7,705 nucleotides of DNA from Desulfobacterales bacterium (GCA_007135795.1 SLIE01000250.1:1-7705), one strand, 5' to 3'. Counted from the first letter of the stretch, positions 1 to 5,267 are shown. Translations and numbers: made by a program. The notes: generated by a model not told the origin, from the letters alone.

Positions 1-22
1 AGCAACAGGCATAAAATGATAA

Positions 23-84
23 GAAGCTCGTATTAGAAAGACATAACAGAGCTTCCAAAGCCGTTAAATACAAGTATTGTATTT
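23..84. repeat. Two inverted repeats in the left intergenic end
   Basis: The 179 bases left of the tsaC stop contain no gene I can support. Two symmetric elements are visible. GAAGCTC at 23-29 is matched by GAGCTTC at 49-55 (7 bp, 19-nt spacer). AAATACAA at 66-73 is matched by TTGTATTT at 77-84 (8 bp, 3-nt centre). The second could be an operator half-site pair for a gene beyond the window edge, but it is AT-rich and arms of this length are not rare by chance. I see no convincing rho-independent terminator for the tsaC operon here, only a T-rich run on the minus strand near 132-138 without a paired GC stem. Confidence 0.3.
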
Positions 85-179
85 GTAAAGTCACAAAATG
101 GATGACGGTTGGGGCCTGGGAAATAATAACCTAAAAAAACAAGGGGGGGCTGGAGGAATACATGTAACGCTCTGGTGGA

Positions 180-821
180 TTATGTTTTACAGGCGGCCAG
201 AACCTTTTCAGCAGACACTGCGCCTTCCCTCAATATCCGGGGCGGACAGACCGTAACATCGACCACAGTGGAACCGACACCGCCGGGAAGCGGGCCGGCA
301 TCCAATATCAGGTCGACGGCCCGATTTATCGCTTCAGGCATCTGATCGATTCTATCACATGCGGGATCTCCAGCCAGATTAACAGATGTGGCCGTCACGG
401 GGGTGCCGGCCGCGTCCACCAGCATTTTCGCTACCGGGTGTAGCGGAAGCCGAATACCTATTTTCCCTGTTTTTGCGGTAAGGTTTTCCGGCAGATTTTC
501 CGAGGCAAAAAAGACCAGGGTGATTTTCCCCGGCCACAGGCGATCCATTATCCTTTTGGCGGCATCCGGTACGGCGATGACAATATCCGTCAAATCCTCT
601 TCCCGGTTTATCAAAATGGAAACAGGATTTGTGGCCATGCGCCTTTTTATTGAAAACACCCGGGAGACGGCATCGTGGTTTGTCGCATCAACACCCAGGC
701 CGTATAGGAGGCTGGTGGGATAGACCACCACCCCCCCGTTCCGGATAATAGCGGCCGCCTGCTTTATTGCGAAAGCATCAGGCGCCCGGGGATCAATATG
801 CCGGTGTTTTTCACCCGACAA
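180..821 (-). CDS. tsaC: TsaC/YrdC-type L-threonylcarbamoyladenylate synthase
   Basis: Cytosolic enzyme that makes threonylcarbamoyl-AMP from threonine, bicarbonate and ATP, the first step of t6A37 modification of ANN-decoding tRNAs. With the start chosen here it has 213 residues, a single YrdC domain and no Sua5 C-terminal extension, so it is the TsaC/YciO size class. Visible YrdC signatures are YPTSLLYGLGVDA (34-46), SIKRR followed by NPVSIL (58-70), PVTATSVNLAG (141-151), GSTVVD (183-188) and REGAV (198-202). The usual acidic residue after PT is Ser here. The frame is open back to 1022, but that part lies antiparallel-free over the purE domain of the upstream gene and looks non-native. TTG at 821 is preceded by GGAAGG at 836-831 with 9 nt spacing and gives the expected N-terminus. 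It overlaps the purDE stop by 11 nt, which implies translational coupling as last gene of the operon. A paralogous YciO-like role without t6A activity cannot be excluded. Confidence 0.9.
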   Translation of the reverse strand: MSGEKHRHIDPRAPDAFAIKQAAAIIRNGGVVVYPTSLLYGLGVDATNHDAVSRVFSIKRRMATNPVSILINREEDLTDIVIAVPDAAKRIMDRLWPGKITLVFFASENLPENLTAKTGKIGIRLPLHPVAKMLVDAAGTPVTATSVNLAGDPACDRIDQMPEAINRAVDLILDAGPLPGGVGSTVVDVTVCPPRILREGAVSAEKVLAACKT

Positions 822-2577
822 AACTTTTTGCCTTCCGATTGACCTCTGCTGCCATCTTTCTTTTATAATCGTCCATTTTCTTTGCCATCTCATGATCCGA
901 CACAGAAAGAATCTGGGCAGCAAACACTGCAGCGTTCTTTGCACCCGGTTTTCCCACAGCCATGGTGGCGACGGGAATTCCTGGCGGCATCTGAACTGTC
1001 GACAAAAGTGCATCAAAACCATTCAAGGCCGACGAATCAATCGGTACACCAATAACAGGAAGAGACGATTGCGCGGCCATGGCACCGGCAAGGTGGGCTG
1101 CATGCCCCGCCCCCGCGATAATGATTTTCATGCCCCGTTCGCGCGCCCCTTTTGCAAACACGGAGGCCTCTTCCGGTGTCCGATGTGCCGAGCACACGGT
1201 TATTTTATAGGAAATGCCAAATTGACGCAGGGTTTCTGCTGCTGCAGCCATAACGGGAAGATCCGAATCGCTTCCCATGACAATGCCGACAAGGGGCGGG
1301 GTTTCAAGTTTCAAAAGAGCGCGGTGACCGATATCGGTTCGGTAGTATGCATCTTTATATGAAATTTTCGATACGACTTCATAACTTCGCTCTATGGCAT
1401 GGGCCATGGACTTACCCATGGCGGTCACGCCAAGGACCCGTCCACCGGCAGTAACTGTTTTGCCATCTGTTTCGATCGTCCCGGCATGAAAAACAGCCAC
1501 ATCATCAGATTCAGGGATATCCTGCAATCCCTGAACAGGCAACCCCTTGTCATATTTATCCGGATACCCCCCGGCTGACATGACCACGCATGCGGCAGAG
1601 CGCTCATCAAAGTCCACTGTGTAGTTTTCCAACCCCCCTTCCATGCAGGCCCTTAACAGGGGAAGGATATCGTTTCTGGTGCGCATCAGTATCGGCTGGG
1701 TCTCAGGGTCACCAAAACGGCAATTGAATTCCACGACTTTAATCTTGTCCCCGCTGATCATCAACCCGGCATACAGCACGCCTTTGTATGTATTGTTTTC
1801 AGCAACCATCGCCCTTATTGTGGGGAGCATGATCTGACTCATGATCTTTTTATGCATGACGATATCGACAACCGGGGCAGGCGAGATTGCCCCCATCCCC
1901 CCCGTGTTGGGCCCTTTATCGTTTTCGCCAAGGGCCTTGTGATCCTGGGAAGTGGGGAGCGGAAGCACAGTCTTCCCGTCTGTCAAAACAATAAAAGACG
2001 CTTCTTCCCCTTCCAGGTATTCTTCAATCAAGACCGAAGCGCCTGCTTTGCCGAAAACCTGTTGCACCATAATACGGTCAAGGGCTTCTTCAGCGGCCTC
2101 CCTTGTGTGACAGACCACCACGCCTTTCCCGGCCGCAAGCCCGTCTGCTTTGATGACGACGGGGAAATCAAGCTTTTCGATGTATGAAACCGCCTGCTTG
2201 TAATCATCAAATGTGCGTCCCATTGCCGTTGGAATATTGTACTTCAGCATCAGTTTCTTTGCAAAGGACTTGCTCCCCTCTATCTGAGCCGCACCCTTTC
2301 CCGGTCCAAACGCTTTCAGACCCGCTTTTTCAAATTCATCCACGATCCCGGCTACGAGAGGGCCTTCCGGACCGATAATGGCCAGGTCAACCTGGTTTTT
2401 CAGGGCAAAATCCTTTAATGCCGCAATGTCGTTTGGCTCTATGGCGATATTCGTTGCCAGTTTCGCTATACCCGCATTCCCGGGAGCGCAATATATCTCT
2501 GAGACTTCCTGACTTTTTCTAAGTTTCCATGCAAGCGCATGCTCTCTGCCACCATTGCCAACTATCAAAATTTTCAT
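811..2577 (-). CDS. PurD-PurE fusion: GAR synthetase / N5-CAIR mutase
   Basis: Single 588-residue chain for two non-consecutive steps of IMP synthesis. Residues 1 to about 425 are a complete PurD (phosphoribosylamine-glycine ligase, ATP-grasp): VGNGGREHALAWKL (6-19), IIGPEGPLVAG (67-77), IKADGLAAGKGVVV (142-155), PTSQDHKALGENDKGPNTGG (208-227) and VVEFNCRFGDPETQPIL (281-297). Residues about 428-588 are a complete PurE: GSDSD (435-439), SAHRTP (463-468), GAGHAAHL (489-496) and LLSTVQMPPGIPVATM (524-539). SAHRTP and AAHL fit class I PurE, which uses N5-CAIR and normally needs PurK, not seen in this window. The usual GAGG is GAGH here. There is almost no linker, no stop and no start with a ribosome binding site at the joint, so this is a fusion rather than two genes. 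ATG at 2577 has a GAAGGAG site 11 nt upstream. It lies 30 nt behind ddl and overlaps tsaC. Confidence 0.95.
   Translation of the reverse strand: MKILIVGNGGREHALAWKLRKSQEVSEIYCAPGNAGIAKLATNIAIEPNDIAALKDFALKNQVDLAIIGPEGPLVAGIVDEFEKAGLKAFGPGKGAAQIEGSKSFAKKLMLKYNIPTAMGRTFDDYKQAVSYIEKLDFPVVIKADGLAAGKGVVVCHTREAAEEALDRIMVQQVFGKAGASVLIEEYLEGEEASFIVLTDGKTVLPLPTSQDHKALGENDKGPNTGGMGAISPAPVVDIVMHKKIMSQIMLPTIRAMVAENNTYKGVLYAGLMISGDKIKVVEFNCRFGDPETQPILMRTRNDILPLLRACMEGGLENYTVDFDERSAACVVMSAGGYPDKYDKGLPVQGLQDIPESDDVAVFHAGTIETDGKTVTAGGRVLGVTAMGKSMAHAIERSYEVVSKISYKDAYYRTDIGHRALLKLETPPLVGIVMGSDSDLPVMAAAAETLRQFGISYKITVCSAHRTPEEASVFAKGARERGMKIIIAGAGHAAHLAGAMAAQSSLPVIGVPIDSSALNGFDALLSTVQMPPGIPVATMAVGKPGAKNAAVFAAQILSVSDHEMAKKMDDYKRKMAAEVNRKAKSFVG
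831..836 (-). promoter_or_regulatory. Ribosome binding site deciding the tsaC TTG start
   Basis: GGAAGG on the minus strand, 9 nt before TTG at 821, inside the last codons of purDE. No ATG or GTG start in the tsaC frame lies close to where the YrdC fold begins, so this site is the main argument for the TTG start. Confidence 0.5.
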
Positions 2578-2607
2578 GGAAACATCGACTCCTTCTATGA
2601 GTTCAAT

Positions 2608-3585
2608 TCAAGTTCGGGTAATCATCTTTTTGCTTTTTTCCAGGGCCAGCTGGACCAGCCTGTCAAGCAGTTGTGAATAGGTCATGCCCGCCTTGCCGGC
2701 AGCCAACGGGAGCAGGCTGTTTGCGGTCATGCCGGGAATAGTGTTTGTTTCAAGAACATAAATCCGGTCTCCTTGAATAATCATGTCCGTCCGGCTGCAA
2801 CCGCTGCAAAAAAGGGCTTTGTGGGATTCAAGGGCAAGGGTGCGGGCATTTTCAGTGAGCGAATCGGAAATCCTTGCCGGACATATCTCAAGTGTTTCTC
2901 CGGGAGTATATTTCGCCGTGTAATCAAAGAAATCATACCCGCTAGCGGGTATGATTTCAACTATTGGTAAAGCCTCGATATCTGTATTGCCAAGCACACC
3001 GCCGGTAATTTCCGTGCCTGAAAGATATTGCTCGACAATCACCGTATCGTCATGGGAAAAAGCGGTTTCAATGGCACGGGAAAAAGCGTCCCTGTTGCGC
3101 ACGATCGTCATTCCAATGCTCGATCCACCGGAAGCCGGCTTTACCACCAGGGGAAGCCCCAGATATTTGATACACTTTTCGGCATCTGCGTCAGCAATAT
3201 TGCGTATCCCTATGTAAGCGGGGACAGAAATGCCCGCTTGTTCATAAAATAACTTGGAAATCAACTTGTTCATGGCAATGGCACTTCCCAAGACACCAGT
3301 GCACTGGTAGGGAATACCCAAAAGGTCCAAAAAGCCCTGGATCGTGCCATCCTCCCCGTTTATCCCATGAAGGATCAGCAGGGCCGCATCAATGGATCCG
3401 GATTCGGCTGCCAGTTTGGCAAGGTCAGTGGCGGGGTCGTATCGAACAATGTGATATTTTGCGCCATCAAGTTCCAATGCGACTTTGTCCCCGCCTCTCA
3501 GAGATATTTCCCGCTCTCCGGAAGTCCCTCCTGAAATTAGCGCGACCGTCACTTTCCGGTTATTCTTTTCATCGGTTATAGACAA
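2608..3585 (-). CDS. ddl: D-alanine--D-alanine ligase
   Basis: ATP-grasp ligase that joins two D-Ala for the peptidoglycan pentapeptide; cytosolic. Its 325 residues are normal for the family. Motifs in order: GGTSGEREIS (19-28), LHGINGEDGTIQG (72-84), VVKPASGGSSIGM (147-159), the omega-loop FFDYTAKYTPGETLEICPA (219-237), SRTDMI (264-269) and LETNTIPGMTANSLLP (278-293). The Tyr in AKY (226), equivalent to Tyr216 of E. coli DdlB by motif, predicts D-Ala-D-Ala rather than D-Ala-D-Lac product. The start is TTG at 3585, preceded by AAAAGGTGAT, an extended match to the 16S rRNA 3' end. A GTG at residue 12 is a possible alternative. It is 13 nt behind the SHOCT gene and 30 nt ahead of purDE, outside the usual mur/fts cluster setting. 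Codons 210-219 form a perfect 30-bp palindrome. Confidence 0.96.
   Translation of the reverse strand: MSITDEKNNRKVTVALISGGTSGEREISLRGGDKVALELDGAKYHIVRYDPATDLAKLAAESGSIDAALLILHGINGEDGTIQGFLDLLGIPYQCTGVLGSAIAMNKLISKLFYEQAGISVPAYIGIRNIADADAEKCIKYLGLPLVVKPASGGSSIGMTIVRNRDAFSRAIETAFSHDDTVIVEQYLSGTEITGGVLGNTDIEALPIVEIIPASGYDFFDYTAKYTPGETLEICPARISDSLTENARTLALESHKALFCSGCSRTDMIIQGDRIYVLETNTIPGMTANSLLPLAAGKAGMTYSQLLDRLVQLALEKSKKMITRT
2929..2958. repeat. Perfect 30-bp palindrome inside ddl
   Basis: GAAATCATACCCGCT followed directly by its exact reverse complement. It occupies exactly codons 210-219 of ddl (EIIPASGYDF), just before the conserved omega-loop. Because it is in register, the opposite strand also encodes the same ten residues. 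In mRNA it could fold into a hairpin of up to about 13 bp with a 4-nt loop, followed by UUUGAUU. In DNA it could extrude a cruciform. The flanking bases (2928 A, 2959 A) do not extend it. Confidence 0.95.
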
Positions 3586-3590
3586 ATCGG

Positions 3591-3600
3591 ATCACCTTTT
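3591..3600 (-). promoter_or_regulatory. Strong ribosome binding site of ddl
   Basis: AAAAGGTGAT on the minus strand ends 5 nt before the TTG start at 3585 and overlaps the stop codon of the upstream SHOCT gene. GGTGATC continues the match to the 16S anti-Shine-Dalgarno region, which supports TTG as the real start and suggests coupled translation. Confidence 0.55.
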
Positions 3601-4108
3601 AACGGTTAAATTGACGGTTAAAAATTTCATCCTTGGCCTGTTGATATTCTTCCGTTGTAATCAGGTTGTTCTCAAAAAGGCGGGCCAGTTCCGATAATTC
3701 ACGTACCCGGGAACTATCAGGCGACTCCAGGTATCGACCCCCCAACCGGTCGTCATCATACTCAAGCATTGGGGTTGATTCCTGGCTGTCGGTAATTTTC
3801 AGGGAAGCCATGCCGCCAAAGAGTCTCAGTTCTACGTTTTTACCCTTGAACTCCGGCATGCCCAGCACTTCGGCAAGCCCGCTGGTCTGTTTTTTAAGTG
3901 AATATAAAATATAAACAATCGTTCCCACGATTATCAGCCCGATACCCAATAAAATCCATGCGAAATACTTTATAATAAAACCAAAGAAAACAACAAGGAG
4001 GGCCACCAGCAGCAGCATACCCACATGAAGAAAAAGTATTACAAAGGCTAAAAACACACCTTTGGAAAGACTATCATCATTATTACTACTAAATTTATTT
4101 TTCCACAT
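3599..4108 (-). CDS. Two-helix membrane protein with C-terminal SHOCT domain
   Basis: Function unknown. Of 169 residues, the first 15 are polar. Two hydrophobic stretches follow at about 17-44 and 47-71, interrupted only by a short IIKYF segment, so a membrane hairpin with both ends on the same side is likely. A soluble part follows (about 72-136) with a glycine-containing strand-like segment LRLFGGMASLKI (95-106) and an acidic patch. The end (about 137-163) is a SHOCT module, LARLFENNLITTEEYQQAKD. SHOCT (short C-terminal) modules are found at the ends of many unrelated bacterial membrane proteins and are thought to mediate oligomerisation. ATG at 4108 is preferred; an in-frame TTG at 4114 would add two residues. 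It lies just downstream of a good -10 box and 13 nt ahead of ddl, so it is probably the first gene of the ddl-purDE-tsaC operon. No signal peptide cleavage motif is evident. Confidence 0.8.
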   Translation of the reverse strand: MWKNKFSSNNDDSLSKGVFLAFVILFLHVGMLLLVALLVVFFGFIIKYFAWILLGIGLIIVGTIVYILYSLKKQTSGLAEVLGMPEFKGKNVELRLFGGMASLKITDSQESTPMLEYDDDRLGGRYLESPDSSRVRELSELARLFENNLITTEEYQQAKDEIFNRQFNR

Positions 4109-4128
4109 TACCAAAGCCTGTTTGTTAT

Positions 4129-4134
4129 ATTATA
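4129..4134 (-). promoter_or_regulatory. Candidate -10 box of the SHOCT-ddl-purDE-tsaC operon
   Basis: A perfect TATAAT on the minus strand, 20 nt before the ATG at 4108. Transcription would begin near 4122, leaving a very short leader. I see no good TTGACA-like -35 element at 16-18 nt: the sequence there reads close to GGGAAT. The promoter may therefore need an activator or be weak. Confidence 0.45.
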
Positions 4135-4144
4135 ACCCGGAATC

Positions 4145-4191
4145 TTGGAGTATTCCCCTTGATAATCGAAGGGCTACTTCTAAAACTCCAA
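4145..4191. repeat. Imperfect hairpin next to the operon promoter
   Basis: TTGGAGT at 4145-4151 pairs with ACTCCAA at 4185-4191 (7 bp). Inside it CCCTT at 4156-4160 pairs with AAGGG at 4169-4173 around an 8-nt loop. It covers the position where a -35 element for the 4129-4134 box would lie. It could be a regulator binding site, part of a small RNA, or part of a repeat element. Confidence 0.4.
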
Positions 4192-4255
4192 TCGCACGCC
4201 ATCAGGGGCACCGTTCAATCACAAAGGGTAACCGCTACGCCACTACTAAAGTTAA

Positions 4256-4318
4256 GCGAAGTGTATCCAGGTCTTGATACAACAGCCGCATAGCCTATCG
4301 AGCTACGCCTCTCTTCGC
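4256..4318 (-). other. Candidate three-way-junction structure (possible RNA)
   Basis: Three stems nest without conflict in 63 nt. The outer stem is GCGAAG 4256-4261 with CTTCGC 4313-4318. A second is TGTATC 4262-4267 with GATACA 4276-4281, abutting the first. The third is GCATAGC 4288-4294 with GCTACGC 4302-4308. The third stem has an A-C mismatch when read on the plus strand but a G-U wobble on the minus strand, which favours a minus-strand transcript. GCTACGCC recurs at 4234-4241, so an alternative pairing is possible. It matches no RNA family I recognise. It lies downstream of the DUF1992 gene and upstream of the candidate operon promoter. Confidence 0.35.
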
Positions 4319-4346
4319 CGGACACAATCAAATGATTCAGCGGAAG

Positions 4347-4408
4347 CTTGATGGCATCGTAAAAAATTCTATCTACACCAGTTTTATGGCTTTTACGAGT
4401 TCGCCAAG
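4347..4408. repeat. Palindromic repeat element, probable interspersed repeat
   Basis: The arms CTTGATGGCATCGTAAAA (4347-4364) and TTTTACGAGTTCGCCAAG (4391-4408) are imperfect reverse complements around a 26-nt centre. The CTTG ends and the CGTAAAA core match exactly, with differences between. Arms of this type (TCGTAAAA facing TTTTACGA near gene ends) resemble a family of dispersed repeats I remember from Desulfobacterota genomes; I cannot verify copy number here. It follows the DUF1992 gene by about 60 nt and lacks a T-run expected of an intrinsic terminator. The rest of the 360-nt stretch 4109-4468 holds the other two structured blocks, the -10 box and no convincing gene. Confidence 0.5.
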
Positions 4409-4468
4409 TTTAATATCTTCAAAGTTTTGCGCCCTTAACCGGGCGAGAAAAAAGATTTCGCTCAGGCA

Positions 4469-4858
4469 CTATTTCCCTGCATCTCCTTGTGAGACCATTT
4501 TATCCATAAGTGCTTCTTCATATACCTGGGGAATCTCAAAACGAACGGATCGGTTGGCCATGGTATTGAATTTCATAATAAGAAAATTCAGTTTTTTCAT
4601 ACACTTGTACCGTTCCTGTTCATCCTTGACGTTTGCCAGCATTTTTTCTGCTGTTATAATCTCTTTTTTCAGCTCAACCTCAGGAGGAAGGCAGTCAGCG
4701 TTTTTCAGTATTTTGTAAGCCATTCGAAGTTCTGGGGGGACGCGGCTCATGTCCTCCAGATTGAGAGGCTTTCCCGCCCCTTCGAGATTGTCGAATACTC
4801 CGTTTTTCTGGGCTGCGAGGATTTTCTCCTCCACAAGCTTTTCAAATCCGGCTAACAT
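4469..4858 (-). CDS. DUF1992 (YhdN / DnaJC28 conserved-domain) protein
   Basis: Small soluble protein of 129 residues made almost wholly of the DUF1992 domain (the conserved domain of DnaJ homologue subfamily C member 28, also E. coli YhdN, about 122 residues). No J domain is present and the biochemical role is not established. Recognisable parts are the N-terminal helix FEKLVEEKILAAQKNG (5-20), FDNLEGAGKPL (22-32), VPPELRMAYKILKNADCLPP (40-59) and a charged helical second half. The frame stays open upstream to 5023 but there it runs through the tRNA and its hairpin, so a start near 4858 is required. ATG at 4858 gives the family length. ATGs at 4870 and 4876 are alternatives, and GGTGAT overlapping them would serve 4858. 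The stop is TAG, followed in frame by 31 further sense codons, which I treat as untranslated. It stands alone between the tRNA hairpin and the structured region. Confidence 0.88.
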   Translation of the reverse strand: MLAGFEKLVEEKILAAQKNGVFDNLEGAGKPLNLEDMSRVPPELRMAYKILKNADCLPPEVELKKEIITAEKMLANVKDEQERYKCMKKLNFLIMKFNTMANRSVRFEIPQVYEEALMDKMVSQGDAGK

Positions 4859-4932
4859 AATTGTTCTCATCACCATAATTATCAATTCTGATAGAAAACA
4901 AGTTCGTTTGTTATTCCTGCCCTGCAATATAC

Positions 4933-4966
4933 AAAGCCTCTCTGAAAAAATCAACAGAGAGGCTTT
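4933..4966 (-). terminator. Rho-independent terminator behind tRNA-Met
   Basis: AAAGCCTCTCTG (4933-4944) and CAGAGAGGCTTT (4955-4966) form a perfect 12-bp stem with a 10-nt loop, beginning 6 nt after the CCA end of the tRNA. On the minus strand it is followed by TTTGTATATT, a fair but broken U-run. On the plus strand by TTTTTTATTT, which is better. It is probably the tRNA terminator and may work in both directions. It separates the tRNA from the DUF1992 gene, which then needs its own promoter; I see no clear one. Confidence 0.75.
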
Positions 4967-4972
4967 TTTATT

Positions 4973-5049
4973 TGGTGGCGATGCAGGGATTTGAACCCCG
5001 GACTCTGCGGATATGAGCCGCATGCTCTAACCAACTGAGCTACATCGCC
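4973..5049 (-). tRNA. tRNA-Met (CAT), elongator type
   Basis: Full cloverleaf of 74 nt plus an encoded CCA (4973-4975). Acceptor stem GGCGATG with CATCGCC, discriminator A. D stem GCTC/GAGC with loop AGTTGGTTA. Anticodon stem TGCGG/CCGCA with loop CTCATAT, anticodon CAT. Variable loop of 5. T stem CGGGG/CCCTG (one G-U) with loop TTCAAAT. All acceptor pairs are Watson-Crick, including G1-C72, so this is not an initiator tRNA, which has an unpaired 1-72. CAT can also belong to tRNA-Ile2 after lysidine modification. The whole molecule resembles elongator tRNA-Met more, but the choice is by similarity only. Confidence 0.93.
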
Positions 5050-5089
5050 ATAATTATTTTTTAATTCCGGATTTCCCTAATTTTGTTCC

Positions 5090-5095
5090 TGTCAA
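5090..5095 (-). promoter_or_regulatory. TTGACA box upstream of tRNA-Met, weak promoter candidate
   Basis: A perfect TTGACA on the minus strand, 41 nt before the mature tRNA 5' end. The sequence 16-18 nt further on (AATCCG/ATCCGG) is a poor -10, so the promoter is uncertain, although its position suits a tRNA gene. Confidence 0.3.
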
Positions 5096-5121
5096 TACAT
5101 TTCAGAAGCTATCTCCAAAAC

Positions 5122-5267
5122 AGGGTTACGAAATTTTTCACCACAGAAAAAGTGATATTGCTACACTCTGTGACCCTTGGTGGACTATTTTCTTGCTGTA
5201 ATATAACCACACTCTTTCTTTTACAGGCACAGGGGTTTCTTTGCAAGCCGAATTTCAGGCTGAAATT
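5122..5267. repeat. Inverted repeats in the intergenic stretch after the DUF3426 gene
   Basis: The 281 nt between the tRNA and the DUF3426 stop hold no supported gene. GGGTTAC (5122-5128) can pair with GTGACCC (5170-5176) with one G-U. Alternatively CACAG (5142-5146) plus AGTG (5151-5154) pair with CACT plus CTGTG (5164-5172). Further on, AATTTCAG and CTGAAATT flank one G at 5251-5267. The CACCACAGA...TCTGTG pattern is of a kind that recurs as dispersed palindromes in environmental bacterial genomes. None has a T-run that would make it an intrinsic terminator. Confidence 0.3.

Noticed and set aside
822..1022. N-terminal extension of the tsaC frame up to 1022
   Set aside because: It lies over the conserved PurE C-terminus, is rich in Arg/Cys/Trp in an unnatural way, and is unlike YrdC proteins; the family begins near the TTG at 821.
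1510..1535. Nine-bp inverted repeat TTCAGGGAT/ATCCCTGAA within purD
   Set aside because: About one such repeat with a short loop is expected by chance in this length, and the encoded residues are ordinary.
3295..3308. 14-bp palindrome ACCAGTGCACTGGT within ddl
   Set aside because: Close to chance expectation for the window, unlike the 30-bp palindrome in the same gene.
4251..4257. Possible integron attC core (GTTAAGC)
   Set aside because: No partner core RYYYAAC at a suitable distance and no cassette gene; the heptamer alone is expected by chance.
4062..4277. Plus-strand frame of 71 codons (and another at 4332-4718)
   Set aside because: They overlap the SHOCT gene or the DUF1992 gene antisense, have no ribosome binding site that I can see, and show no recognisable domain.
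4859..5023. N-terminal extension of the DUF1992 frame up to 5023
   Set aside because: It runs through the tRNA gene and its terminator hairpin, and DUF1992 proteins begin about where ATG 4858 lies.
4976..5049. Reading the CAT tRNA as tRNA-Ile2 or initiator tRNA
   Set aside because: The paired 1-72 excludes an initiator; overall sequence is closer to elongator tRNA-Met than to tRNA-Ile2, although the latter is not formally excluded.
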